DNA of 64,000 bases from Fibrobacter sp. UWB16 (GTDB lineage: Bacteria > Fibrobacterota > Fibrobacteria > Fibrobacterales > Fibrobacteraceae), in assembly GCF_900215325.1 (NCBI RefSeq), contig NZ_OCMS01000002.1, forward strand, positions 124,001 through 188,000, in the 5' to 3' direction. Within the stretch, counting starts at the first letter, position 1, and each line of letters begins with the position of its first letter. A program made the translations under genes and the position numbers. The notes below the pieces were generated by a model. That model made no database searches. It was not told where the DNA came from and saw only the letters and a program-made list of their open reading frames with translations. Positions 1 through 8,308 of the stretch are shown in pieces.

Positions 1-1205
1 AATTTTGTTTCAAGCGTGTCGCCGTTCATGACGGCTTGGACTTTCGAGGCGTTGATTCCTGAACCGTTGTCGAGTATGTAAAAACGTATAGCTGAAATGG
101 TATGTAATTCAGTTTCGACAGGAATCATGTTGGGCTTGGTTCTGTCGCGCAAGAACAATGTGTCTGTGATGGTCTTTGTACTTGGAGCAAGATCAACGAT
201 GATGGAATCACAACCGTATTCCTTGCGAATGTCATCGCATACGAGGACTTTCAGGTTTGATTGCGGGGGGAGCGTTTCCTGGATGATTGAGTTTGATGTC
301 GACATGGCCGAAAGCGTGTCGCCTGCAGACGAAATGAATATTCCCGTCAGCTGGAATTTTTCAGGGAATTGGCTGTATAGGCACGAAACAGGAATTTGGA
401 TGATGGCATCGCCTTCGTTATGCAACTTTGTCGAAAAACTGAAAATGTCGCTGAATGCCTGGTCGTTATATCCTTCTTTGCTTTCGGTTGTCGCCTTTAT
501 GCCCCAGTATATCGTGGTATTGTTTGTACTCTTGCTTGAAGAATCGATCACATTGTTTTTATAAAGATCAAGCTTGCCTGTCAGATTGATGCTTTGGAAA
601 CAATCTGCTTTGCCGAGAGGTGAATTCCAGACGGAGTTGATGTCGTAACCTGCATAGAGAATGCATGATGCAGTTTCCCAGGAATCTACGCCATAAACGC
701 TCCAGGCGAGTTCAAGGCCATCTTCATTATCGCCGTCGACTTGATTGTAATTGTTCGCTGGAGAAAGCAGTGTAACTTTGGCTGGTGTATTGACGTAAAT
801 TTTGGCGTGCGAAATCAACGTGTCGCCTAGATGGTCGACCGTTTCAAACGTTACGTTATGTATGCCTGCGTTGCTAAAACTGTAGTAGACCGACGATCCA
901 TGATTTTCTTCATTATCGATGGTCCATTTGTGCGTGTTGTAGTAAGGCATCGCCTTTTCAGTCGATACATATTTGCCGTCGATAGAATAAACGCCACAGA
1001 TGCGAATTTTTTCGTTGACGTTGACGTAGAATTCATCCGAAGTATAGCTGCGGTTATAAGGTTCTCCGGTGTATCCTTCGGGAACGATGAATATGGACTG
1101 CGTGATTGTGGAAATGTCCGAAGAGCTTATTTCGGAATCAGAACATGCTGCCATCCAGAATGCTGCCGGAATGACTAACGAAAGCGAGAAAAATTTACGA
1201 TTCAT
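1..1205 (-). CDS. Ig-like lipoprotein, 3' end cut by window edge
   Basis: No stop codon occurs before the window edge, so about 401 residues are visible. The start is ATG at 1205, supported by an AAGGAGG ribosome site 7 bases upstream and by a TAATG overlap with the stop of the preceding gene. The N-terminus MNRKFFSLSLVIPAAF is a signal peptide ending in a lipobox (MAAC, Cys near residue 21). The next stretch is beta-rich and Ig/PKD-like, followed by an SPANNYNQVD...ELAWS segment that matches the PADG...FxW segments in the two upstream lipoproteins. It is the third gene of a lipoprotein operon. I know of no assigned function; a surface or periplasmic binding or adhesion role is only inferred. 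Confidence 0.85.
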   Translation of the reverse strand, partial: MNRKFFSLSLVIPAAFWMAACSDSEISSSDISTITQSIFIVPEGYTGEPYNRSYTSDEFYVNVNEKIRICGVYSIDGKYVSTEKAMPYYNTHKWTIDNEENHGSSVYYSFSNAGIHNVTFETVDHLGDTLISHAKIYVNTPAKVTLLSPANNYNQVDGDNEDGLELAWSVYGVDSWETASCILYAGYDINSVWNSPLGKADCFQSINLTGKLDLYKNNVIDSSSKSTNNTTIYWGIKATTESKEGYNDQAFSDIFSFSTKLHNEGDAIIQIPVSCLYSQFPEKFQLTGIFISSAGDTLSAMSTSNSIIQETLPPQSNLKVLVCDDIRKEYGCDSIIVDLAPSTKTITDTLFLRDRTKPNMIPVETELHTISAIRFYILDNGSGINASKVQAVMNGDTLETK

Positions 1206-2776
1206 TAGTTTTCCTCCTTTTTCGTTGCAGCATCCTTAACGTACAGTTTCCAAGCCTTGCTTTGTCTTATGCCGTTCTGGTAGATGACGGTAGACTCTAT
1301 CGTTTGTTCTTCATCAAATAAGCTTGCTTCAAGTTCTGCGGAAAAATGCCCTGTGTTATTTGTGCTCGGGACAGAAATGATGGTCTCGTTTTTGGTGAGG
1401 TTGAACAATTTTAGGGAATCGACTTTAAAACCATACGGATTCCTATCGTAGATGAACATGGTGATAATCCCATCTTTATCAATGGTGGTATCGTCATTTG
1501 CCTGGAACCAGAGCGTACTTGGCCTAATGTAGAAGTATTTTGCGGTTCCGTTGTTGCTACCGTCAACTGCCGAAACGGAGAGAATGCGGTATGCCCAGCT
1601 CTTGTCCGTTTCTTTAAGGACGACCGTTAAGATGCTGTCGTTGTAGAAATGGTTTGCGACGAGTTCATCTTCGAGGCGGACTATAATGTTTTGGTTTGAG
1701 ATGGCCTTGCTACCGTCTTTGACGACAAATCGGAGCGTGTCTTCAAAAACAATCGTGTCGAGCTTGCTGATGGAATAAATGGTAGGTGGAATGGAATCGA
1801 TTAATGTTAGTCTTTTTGTTGTTGTAACGAATCCGTCGTTTATTTTTACGTCTTGCTGGATTGTGCCGAAGTCGGGGTAATCTGTTTTGATTGTCAAATT
1901 GTAATTCCCGGAAGGTATGGCTCCAAGGGAAATTTCGTTGTTTGATCTAGACAGATTGAATTTGTAGCTGAACTGCTTGTCCGTCTTGTTTTTTAGCGTT
2001 AAACGGATTGGAATAGAGGTGGCTTGGCCAATGTCAATGGTTGCCTGTAGTGAGCCTTCTCCTGGAATTCCTTTTGTGTAAAAGAAACTTTCGATGGATT
2101 CTGCGGATGCAAAGTTATATTCGTTAAAGGCTTGAACGGTCCAGTTATATTTTGTAAAAGGATTTAATTTGTTGTGAAGTGTGAAATGGGGCTCGCTTAA
2201 GATGGTGTCGATTGTTGAAAAATTTGTTTCGGTATTTGCAAATTTTTGCTCGCTCAATGTAAAGTGGTAGTGGTGCTTGAGGTCAATGCCTTCTGTTTTT
2301 GCACTCCATGTAAAGTAAACCGTTTCGTTTGGGTCTATGGCTTGCGTCCCCTCTGCCGGGATGAAGGCGCTATCGTTTAATGTCGGGTGCCCTGCTACCC
2401 AGACGTCCACGGAATCGTAGTGCATGTCGCCAAAATGGTCTTTTAAGACAAATGTGAATTTATGATGGCCTGGCTCTTCGATTTGCTTTTTGAAGTTGTA
2501 ATCGGAGGAACAATATTTGCCATCCATAAGCCATTGGTAGTTCTGGAGCTTTATGACTTTGCTAGGTGTAATTCTCGTTAAGAAGTAGACGGTGTCGGTA
2601 ATGAGAAACGTGTCTGCCTTAGTTAAAGGAGTTGTCTCGATAATCGATCTCGAAACGGATGCTTCGACCTTTATCTCTGATGTATCCGCTTCGTTAAAAA
2701 TGTAATCGTCTGTGTTGAAGCAGGACTGGAGCAGGTAGGCAATTGCTGCAACGGCGAATGATTTTATGAATTTCAT
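1205..2776 (-). CDS. Ig/fibronectin-like lipoprotein, 523 aa
   Basis: The signal peptide MKFIKSFAVAAIAYLLQSC ends in a lipobox, so the product is a membrane-anchored lipoprotein. A GGAGG site 4 bases before the ATG and an ATGA overlap with the upstream gene fix the start. The mature protein looks like a string of beta-sandwich modules: an N-terminal Ig-like segment, a fibronectin-III-like module (about residues 120-240, with the IPAEGTQAIDPNETVYFTW motif) and a carboxypeptidase-regulatory-like part (GAIPSGNYNLTIKTDYP). It is the middle gene of three related lipoproteins. The family is not recognised; a cell-surface scaffold or binding protein is inferred from architecture only. Confidence 0.85.
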   Translation of the reverse strand: MKFIKSFAVAAIAYLLQSCFNTDDYIFNEADTSEIKVEASVSRSIIETTPLTKADTFLITDTVYFLTRITPSKVIKLQNYQWLMDGKYCSSDYNFKKQIEEPGHHKFTFVLKDHFGDMHYDSVDVWVAGHPTLNDSAFIPAEGTQAIDPNETVYFTWSAKTEGIDLKHHYHFTLSEQKFANTETNFSTIDTILSEPHFTLHNKLNPFTKYNWTVQAFNEYNFASAESIESFFYTKGIPGEGSLQATIDIGQATSIPIRLTLKNKTDKQFSYKFNLSRSNNEISLGAIPSGNYNLTIKTDYPDFGTIQQDVKINDGFVTTTKRLTLIDSIPPTIYSISKLDTIVFEDTLRFVVKDGSKAISNQNIIVRLEDELVANHFYNDSILTVVLKETDKSWAYRILSVSAVDGSNNGTAKYFYIRPSTLWFQANDDTTIDKDGIITMFIYDRNPYGFKVDSLKLFNLTKNETIISVPSTNNTGHFSAELEASLFDEEQTIESTVIYQNGIRQSKAWKLYVKDAATKKEEN

Positions 2777-3480
2777 TTTGCCTCCAGCGTGTCGACGACG
2801 TAAAATTTTTTGTAGGCTAGCGTATCCGAATCGTTATAGAGATCTCTGACGATTATGCGGAATATGTGCTCGCCTGGTTTGAAGCCGGATTGCTTGACTT
2901 GCTGGAGCGTTCCGACTTCGTATGGCTTTCCATCAATTTCAAGAGTATGGAAAAGTGTATCGCCGTTGGAATAGTCCATGTCGAAGCTATACCATTCAAA
3001 AAGAAATGCCGATTCTTTTGTGCCGTAGAGTGTGTCGCCGTCAGCAGGGATGGTTGAATCCGAAAGAACCGGAGCTGTGTTGATGATAATCGTGAAATCA
3101 AACACGAGTTTGTTGTCGTCGCCGTCGGTTACGATAAGCTTGTTGGGGATGTTCTTGTCTGAGCGGGTGGGGTAAAATGAATATTGCTGGCCTCGTTTGA
3201 GGAGTTCTTTTTGACCATCGGTTTCATAAAACCATTCGTAGGTCATTTCATCTTCAATTTTTTTTGGCGTGATGGATGCTGTAATCGTTGCCGTATCTGA
3301 TGGGTTCACCTTGAGCGTTGTCGAGTAGTCGTTATGGCTTTGCTTGACCATGACGATGATGGATTCTACAGGGCGTATGTCTTTGGGATAGTCCGGTGCA
3401 TCAAGACACCCGACAAGAAATAGGCCTAAAAAGGTGAAGACTATAAAAAACGGTAAAATGGAACGATTGAACAAATTCAT
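2773..3480 (-). CDS. Ig-like lipoprotein, 235 aa
   Basis: First gene of the three-lipoprotein operon. The N-terminus is hydrophobic and ends in LVGC (Cys near residue 25), a type II signal peptide. Two beta-sandwich segments follow: a PKD/Ig-like one (about 35-125, with YEWFYETDG) and a second with IPADGDTLYGTKESAFLFEW (about 135-230), whose PADG...FEW signature recurs in the two downstream proteins. No Shine-Dalgarno is visible before the ATG, as at several other first genes here. The divergent xseB start lies only 29 bases away, so the two promoters must overlap. Function unknown. Confidence 0.82.
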   Translation of the reverse strand: MNLFNRSILPFFIVFTFLGLFLVGCLDAPDYPKDIRPVESIIVMVKQSHNDYSTTLKVNPSDTATITASITPKKIEDEMTYEWFYETDGQKELLKRGQQYSFYPTRSDKNIPNKLIVTDGDDNKLVFDFTIIINTAPVLSDSTIPADGDTLYGTKESAFLFEWYSFDMDYSNGDTLFHTLEIDGKPYEVGTLQQVKQSGFKPGEHIFRIIVRDLYNDSDTLAYKKFYVVDTLEAK

Positions 3481-3509
3481 TTGGTATAAATCTAACTATA
3501 TTCGTGAAC

Positions 3510-3710
3510 ATGAGTGCGCAAAATTTTGAATATAAAAACGCAATGGAGCGTTTAGAGGAAATTCTCTCGAAAATCGACAATTCCGAGATGGAAATTGATG
3601 AACTTGCTGTAGAGGTTCAAGAGGCTACGCAGCTTTTGCGCAAATGCCGCCAGATTTTGATTGCGACTGAAAAGAACGTTCAGGACGCCCTTGCTGAATT
3701 GGATGGTTGA
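3510..3710 (+). CDS. xseB: Exodeoxyribonuclease VII small subunit
   Basis: This 66-residue acidic helical protein has the XseB pattern: FEYKNAMERLEEILSKID near the N-terminus, then a long helix rich in E, L and A. XseB associates with the XseA nuclease to form exonuclease VII, which degrades single-stranded DNA in both directions. ATG at 3510 gives the normal length; an in-frame GTG at 3504 would add two residues. The stop overlaps the next start (TGATG), so it is co-translated with an ABC ATPase. xseA is not in the window. Confidence 0.9.
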   Translation: MSAQNFEYKNAMERLEEILSKIDNSEMEIDELAVEVQEATQLLRKCRQILIATEKNVQDALAELDG

Positions 3711-4534
3711 TGAATACCGAAAATTTTGATAAAACGGTGCCTGCCATCGAGGTAAACGGGCTTACGGTCAAGTTCCCGATTCGCGGGGGCGTTTTTAGCA
3801 AGGTCAAGGATTATTTCACTGCCGTAGATAACGTTTCGTTCACGCTCCCGCAAGGCAAGATTCTTTCGATTGTGGGGGAGTCTGGCTGCGGAAAGTCGAC
3901 TCTCGTGAAGTCTTTAGTTGGGCTTGTGCCGGTTTCTAGCGGTAAGGTTAATTTGTTTGGACTACCGGTGAACGGCGGCAAGGCCGGAACCGGAAAAGAT
4001 TTTGTACGCGTCTCGGACCTGGTGCAGATGATTTTCCAGGATCCGTTCAGCAGCTTGAACCCGCGACAGACGGTGACGGAAATCTTGACGGCGCCTGTGA
4101 TTGCTCGTGGCGTTCCGTATGACGAGGCTTGCGCCCGTGCGGTAGAGCTTTTGAAACGTGTTTCGCTCCCGGCAGGGGCAATGGACAAGTTCCCGCATGA
4201 ATTCTCGGGCGGTCAGCGCCAGCGCTTGTGCATTGCGCGCAGCTTGATGGTGCGCCCAAAGGTATTGCTCTGTGACGAAGTGACGAGTGCATTGGACGTG
4301 TCCGTGCAGGCGCAAATTTTGCATTTGCTCGACGATTTGCGTAATGAACTCGGGCTCAGCATCCTCTTTATCAGCCACGATATGCAGGTGGTCCGTGCTT
4401 TGAGCGACGAAGTTCTGGTCATGTACTTTGGGCATGCCGTAGAGCACGGCCCCGCCGATATCGTCCTCACGAATCCGCAAAACGATTACACGAAAAAATT
4501 GCTCGCAAGCGTCCCGACTATTAGACGGGAATAA
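3710..4534 (+). CDS. ABC transporter ATPase, oligopeptide/dipeptide (OppF/DppF) type
   Basis: The 274-residue nucleotide-binding subunit has Walker A GESGCGKST (56-64), the Q-loop region (LVQMIFQDPFSSLNPR), the ABC signature FSGGQRQR, Walker B VLLCDEVTSALD and the switch His (LFISHD). The SLNPRQTV motif and the short C-terminal tail (FGHAVEHGP...NDYTKKLLASVP) are typical of the F-type ATPase of peptide importers. A TTG at 3707 precedes the chosen ATG at 3710, which overlaps the xseB stop. No permease or partner ATPase genes are adjacent in the window, so the transport partners must lie elsewhere. Confidence 0.9.
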   Translation: MNTENFDKTVPAIEVNGLTVKFPIRGGVFSKVKDYFTAVDNVSFTLPQGKILSIVGESGCGKSTLVKSLVGLVPVSSGKVNLFGLPVNGGKAGTGKDFVRVSDLVQMIFQDPFSSLNPRQTVTEILTAPVIARGVPYDEACARAVELLKRVSLPAGAMDKFPHEFSGGQRQRLCIARSLMVRPKVLLCDEVTSALDVSVQAQILHLLDDLRNELGLSILFISHDMQVVRALSDEVLVMYFGHAVEHGPADIVLTNPQNDYTKKLLASVPTIRRE

Positions 4535-4560
4535 AAAAAGCCCACTGTGTGGGCTTAATT
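4534..4560 (-). terminator. Intrinsic terminator (works for minus strand)
   Basis: The stem AAGCCCAC / GTGGGCTT has a 3-base loop. On the minus strand it is followed by seven T residues, so it suits the end of the Mla-type operon after the repeat at 4563-4720. On the plus strand it directly follows the ABC ATPase stop but has only a weak T tract. Confidence 0.6.
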
Positions 4561-4562
4561 GC

Positions 4563-4720
4563 ACTCGTCATTCTGAGTCCTTTAGGACGAAGAAAACTCA
4601 GAAGGCGAGTGTTGCGGCCATGCTTGCATGGGCATAACCGAGCCAAAGAGTTGGGGGCAGTCCCCATCCAGTTAAATAATGCTCTGGATCCTTCGGGGAG
4701 AACCCCTCAGGATGACGTAA
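4563..4720. repeat. Intergenic repeat, GTCATCCTGA-type inverted repeat
   Basis: Outer arms GTCATTCTGAG...and...CTCAGGATGAC face each other, with CCAGTTAA and CTGGATCCTTCGGGG inside. This is the same composition as repeats near 37434, 40023, 43676 and 62972. It fills the whole gap between convergent genes, ending 8 bases from the stop of the gene at 4725. Confidence 0.7.
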
Positions 4721-4724
4721 AACG

Positions 4725-5321
4725 TCACTTCACTTTCGAGATGTTCTCGAGTGCGTCTTGCATATATTTGGCGTAGAGCTTCGAGAGCGCTTCGGCTGCA
4801 GAATGTGCATCGCGCTTGCTCATGCTCTGGCGTTCGTCGTAACGCTTTTCCCACAGCGGAGCATCTTCACCGACCTTGCGGAACGTGAGCTGCACGGCGA
4901 GGTGAGCTTCTTGCGAGCTGCCTTCGTCGATTTCTTCAATCGCATCGACATTGCCAAGCAATTCAAAGTCTGGCTTGCCCATCGGCTTCAAGTCCACGGA
5001 CTTGAACATGTTGCTCTTGATCAGGTATTCGCCTGCAACCTGCGTGAGCATCTGTTCCGGGCGAGTTGCCCAAAGGTCCAGATCGTAGAACATGAAGTCG
5101 TACGGAGATTCGCGATAGACAATGTTCGTGCGCTGGTAGGCCGGGTCAATCGTAAATTTCTTGACGTGTACGCGGGTATCGCTAGTAGCGCCTGCGACGG
5201 AGATGGATTCTGCCGAAACGGTGTAATAGCGGGAAGGTTCGGTCGAACCGCCGAGGCAACCCGTAAGCGTGAATGCGGAAAGGAGGGCGGCGACTGCCAA
5301 CAAACGATTTGCTTTAAACAT
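4725..5321 (-). CDS. ABC-type transport auxiliary lipoprotein (PqiC-like)
   Basis: 198 residues. The signal peptide ends in LTGC (lipobox). The mature part carries the pattern of the PqiC / ABC_trans_aux family: SRYYTVSAE near the N-terminus, a central YRESPYDFMFYDLDLWATRPEQML segment and a final helix. Such lipoproteins accompany MCE lipid-transport operons and are thought to act in the periplasm or at the outer membrane. It is the last gene of the four-gene operon, 15 bases after the MCE gene, with a GGAG-containing site upstream of its ATG. Confidence 0.82.
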   Translation of the reverse strand: MFKANRLLAVAALLSAFTLTGCLGGSTEPSRYYTVSAESISVAGATSDTRVHVKKFTIDPAYQRTNIVYRESPYDFMFYDLDLWATRPEQMLTQVAGEYLIKSNMFKSVDLKPMGKPDFELLGNVDAIEEIDEGSSQEAHLAVQLTFRKVGEDAPLWEKRYDERQSMSKRDAHSAAEALSKLYAKYMQDALENISKVK

Positions 5322-5336
5322 CTTGGTTTCTCCTTT

Positions 5337-6260
5337 TTAGCGACCGTTCTTGCCTTCGGAACGGATAAGTACAGACGGGTTGTTCTTGATTTTCTGTGAA
5401 AATTCTTCGAGGTTTTCAAGAATCGTGTTGAGTTCATCCATGGCATTTCCGACCTGGTCTTCGTTCTTGTAAACGATTGCATCCACGCGCTGGGCGAGCT
5501 TGTTCATCGATTCGGCGGTCTGCATCAAGTTCTCGTTCAAACCCTTGGTGTCGATCGCTTCGAGCTTTTCCTTGAGCACTGTAAGATTTTGTTCGGTCTT
5601 GGCGGCGAGCTTTGCTTCTTCGATTTCTGCAAGAATCTTCTGCAGCGAAGCGGCGGATTTGCTCATGTTGTTGAGCGGCTTTCCGAGATTGGCCGTTATG
5701 TAGCTCAAGTTTGCGGTCGTCTTTTCGAGATTCTGGAGTGTGCGAGAAATGCTTTCGGCGTTTTCTGGATTCAGCACACGGACCAGCCCGTCTACAATCG
5801 GATTGACTTTGCCAAAGAGGTCGCCCATTTGGCCTGTAATCTGGTCGAACATTGAGGCTGCAGCCGGGACGAGGCCGCCTTCAGGAACGTTCGGTTCATT
5901 GAAACTTCCGCCAGAGAGGATCACCTGCTTTTCGCCGGTGAGGTTCATGCCTGCGGTAAGTCCTGCACGAGTGCCAATCTTGATTGGTGTTCCTTGCGTT
6001 ACCTTGAACGCAACGACGACCTGGTTCAAGTCCTGTTCGTTGATTGTGATGCTTGTGACGCTACCGACGGAGATACCGTTCAACTTCACCTTGGCATCGA
6101 CAAAAAGTCCGTTCACGTCCGTGTCGAAAATGGTGTAGTAGTTGTCAAATTGCTCGCTCAGGTAACGCTTGAGCACGTAACCCAGGAACACGCAAATAAG
6201 TACTCCGCAAAAGAGCATAAATGCGCCAAGTTTTATTCTTTCGGATCGGGTGGTTTCCAT
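5337..6260 (-). CDS. mlaD: MCE-family (MlaD-like) lipid transport protein
   Basis: 307 residues. One N-terminal membrane helix (about 11-30) is followed by a single MCE domain (about 38-120: YYTIFDTDVNGLFVDAKVKL, GISVGSVTSI) and a long alpha-helical tail. Proteins of this type form hexameric rings in the periplasm that carry phospholipids between membranes. It sits between the ATPase and auxiliary lipoprotein genes in an MlaE-MlaF-MlaD-type order. The helical tail is much longer than E. coli MlaD (183 aa), more like PqiB/actinobacterial Mce forms, and may extend the channel. The symbol is by analogy only. Confidence 0.88.
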   Translation of the reverse strand: METTRSERIKLGAFMLFCGVLICVFLGYVLKRYLSEQFDNYYTIFDTDVNGLFVDAKVKLNGISVGSVTSITINEQDLNQVVVAFKVTQGTPIKIGTRAGLTAGMNLTGEKQVILSGGSFNEPNVPEGGLVPAAASMFDQITGQMGDLFGKVNPIVDGLVRVLNPENAESISRTLQNLEKTTANLSYITANLGKPLNNMSKSAASLQKILAEIEEAKLAAKTEQNLTVLKEKLEAIDTKGLNENLMQTAESMNKLAQRVDAIVYKNEDQVGNAMDELNTILENLEEFSQKIKNNPSVLIRSEGKNGR

Positions 6261-6272
6261 TATTTCTCCAAC

Positions 6273-7055
6273 TCAATCAATAAAGTCAAAGTGGTAAAAG
6301 TCTTCGTCATTGTATTCTTTGGGGCATTGCCTATTGAAGAAATGCCTGAGGATGGGATCGTCAGATTCCATGCCTTCTTTCAAAGTCGCATCTTTCAGGA
6401 CGTAGCCGTCCTTGAGGTACACAAAGCGGTCGCAGACAATCTTGATGCTCTCGAGTTCGTGGCTCACAATCACCATCGAAACGCCGAGCGTGTCGCGCAG
6501 TTCGAGGAGCAGTTCGTCGAGCGAACGGGCAGTCACCGGGTCAAGGCCTGTGGATGGTTCATCGCAGAACAGAAGTTCCGGCTTGAGCGCAATCGCGCGG
6601 GCAAGTGCTGCACGCTTTTTCATACCGCCAGAAATCTCGCCGGGGAACTTGTGGAACGCGTGGAGCAGGTGCACCTTCTCGAGGCGGTCTGCGACAATCG
6701 CTTCCATCTGGCTCTTGGGCATGTAGGGCATGCTACGCTTGAGCGGGAGCATCGCGTTTTCGGCGACGGTCAAGTCCGCAAGCAGAGCGCCACTCTGGAA
6801 GAGCACGCCGGTGCGCATACGCGTTTCGCTGTCGAGACCTTCTTGCGGGCCGAACGACTTTCCGAAGTACGTAATCGTACCCGCATCGGACTTGATGAAC
6901 TTGAGCACGTTGTTTAAAAGCGTCGACTTACCGCAACCGGAACTGCCGAGCACCATGCGGATTTCGCCCTTACGCACACCAAACGAAATATCCTTGAGGA
7001 TAGTCTCGTTGCCGTAGCTCGCTTTCAAATGGTCAACTTTTAGAATTTCGTCCAT
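6273..7055 (-). CDS. mlaF: MlaF-like ABC ATPase of the lipid transporter
   Basis: 260 residues with Walker A GSSGCGKST, signature ISGGMKKRAALARAIA, Walker B ELLFCDEPSTGLDP and switch His (VIVSHE). The GGMKKR signature is diagnostic of MlaF-type ATPases. I chose ATG at 7055 because AGAGG lies upstream and the protein then starts MDEILKVDHLKASYG; a 19-residue upstream extension in the same frame would run back into the permease gene. It energises the MlaE-like permease encoded immediately upstream, 8 bases away. Confidence 0.92.
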   Translation of the reverse strand: MDEILKVDHLKASYGNETILKDISFGVRKGEIRMVLGSSGCGKSTLLNNVLKFIKSDAGTITYFGKSFGPQEGLDSETRMRTGVLFQSGALLADLTVAENAMLPLKRSMPYMPKSQMEAIVADRLEKVHLLHAFHKFPGEISGGMKKRAALARAIALKPELLFCDEPSTGLDPVTARSLDELLLELRDTLGVSMVIVSHELESIKIVCDRFVYLKDGYVLKDATLKEGMESDDPILRHFFNRQCPKEYNDEDFYHFDFID

Positions 7056-7063
7056 ATTGACCT

Positions 7064-8128
7064 CTAGTAGAAAATGAAGGCGAAAAGGGTATCCGAAATC
7101 ACGATCGTGCAAATAGCTGCAACGACGCTTGAAGTCGTCGCTTTACCGACCGCTTCTGCACCGCCGTGGGCGTTGAGGCCCTTGTTACAGGCGATGAGCG
7201 TTACAATCCAGCCAAATACAAGTGCCTTGATAGTGCTCTTGAGGAACGTCATCGGGTCGATGCCGTCGCGAAGCCCCATCATGTAGTTCGAGAAAGAAAT
7301 ATCGCAGAAGAAATACGCAATAAGGAACCCGGCGAAACTACCGACGATGGATGCGCTAAACGAGAGGATCGGCGTCGTGATGCTCAAGGCAATGAAACGC
7401 GGGACCACGAGGTACTGCACCGGCGGGATGGCCATGGACTTCAATGCCTTGACTTCTTCGCAGACGCTCATGTTTGCAATTTCTGCCGCCATGGCGCTAC
7501 CGGAACGCCCTGCCAAAATAATCGTCGTGAGGAGCGGGCCGATTTCAGCAAAAATGAGGAACCCAAGCCCCGAAGCGAGGTAAGAGCCGCCACCGACCGC
7601 ATTCAGCATCACCGAACTCTGGAGAGCCATCGTAAGGCAGATGAGGCCTACGAACAAGAAGCAAATGCCCATGGCTTCACTGCCCGACTTGAACATCTGC
7701 TTCGTGATACCGCCAAAGTGGATTTTACCCTTGTCGAACGGTCCGACGATGGTCCAGTAAATTGCCGTAAAGAGCAAAACGAGGACTTCGAAGACTTCCT
7801 TGAGCAGCGAAAATCCGGCACCACCCATCATTTCGAGGATGTTGTTGGTCTCGCGCTGCGGCTTCTCGGGCGGAACCATCTTGCGGAGGTTCTGCAAATG
7901 CTGCTTGATTTCGGGCGGAAAGTGCTCGAGGACGAGCTTGTTGCCCGTCTTTTCGGAAAGTTCCGCTAAAAGTGCAAAAAAGGCATCGGCACTATAGTCC
8001 ATCGAGGCAAGGCTTGATCCGTCCAGATGAAGCTCCCCTTTGGTGAGGGCGCTCCTGCAACTCGAAAGCAGCTTTTTGCTGTTCGCGGCAGTGAGAGCAC
8101 TAGGCAAAACTATCGATGTCGTTTCCAT
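7064..8128 (-). CDS. mlaE: MlaE-like permease with fused N-terminal STAS (MlaB-like) domain
   Basis: 354 residues. The first 90 or so resemble an MlaB-type STAS domain (LTAANSKKLLSSCRSALTKGEL, LDGSSLASMDYSADAFF); the rest is the MlaE permease, with about five membrane segments and the family motif FAEIGPLLTTIILAGRSGSAMAAEI. In E. coli MlaB and MlaE are separate proteins; here they are fused. First gene of the operon, with an AT-rich promoter region at 8129-8180. It forms the inner-membrane core of the lipid transporter. Confidence 0.92.
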   Translation of the reverse strand: METTSIVLPSALTAANSKKLLSSCRSALTKGELHLDGSSLASMDYSADAFFALLAELSEKTGNKLVLEHFPPEIKQHLQNLRKMVPPEKPQRETNNILEMMGGAGFSLLKEVFEVLVLLFTAIYWTIVGPFDKGKIHFGGITKQMFKSGSEAMGICFLFVGLICLTMALQSSVMLNAVGGGSYLASGLGFLIFAEIGPLLTTIILAGRSGSAMAAEIANMSVCEEVKALKSMAIPPVQYLVVPRFIALSITTPILSFSASIVGSFAGFLIAYFFCDISFSNYMMGLRDGIDPMTFLKSTIKALVFGWIVTLIACNKGLNAHGGAEAVGKATTSSVVAAICTIVISDTLFAFIFY

Positions 8129-8239
8129 TGGGCGACAATTTAGAAAAAATATGCAATTTGAATATGGTAATAATGACAGACTATTAGATATACGTGATGA
8201 AATGCATAAATACGGTAATGTCGTTTACATGTTATTGCC

Positions 8240-8286
8240 TTGTCATGCCCAACTTGATTGGGCATTACCCTCTCGTGAGGGGCTCG
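8240..8286. repeat. Intergenic repeat, TGTCATGCCC-type
   Basis: TGTCATGCCCAAC is followed by an inverted GTTGGGCA-like arm (GCCCAA / TTGGGC), then a second small hairpin CCCTC / GAGGG. Same head sequence as the other TGTCATGCC repeats. It lies in the divergent gap between the Mla operon and the rRNA methyltransferase gene. Confidence 0.6.
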
Positions 8287-8308
8287 TAAAAATTCTATTT
8301 TTGCAATT

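Noticed and set aside
97-1178. Two open frames on the plus strand (97-564 and 831-1178)
   Set aside because: They lie opposite a minus-strand lipoprotein frame that is open through the window edge, has a lipobox and a strong ribosome site. The plus-strand frames have no family signal.
3962-4564. 200-codon frame on the minus strand
   Set aside because: Antisense to an ABC ATPase with all motifs intact; no ribosome site and unlikely composition.
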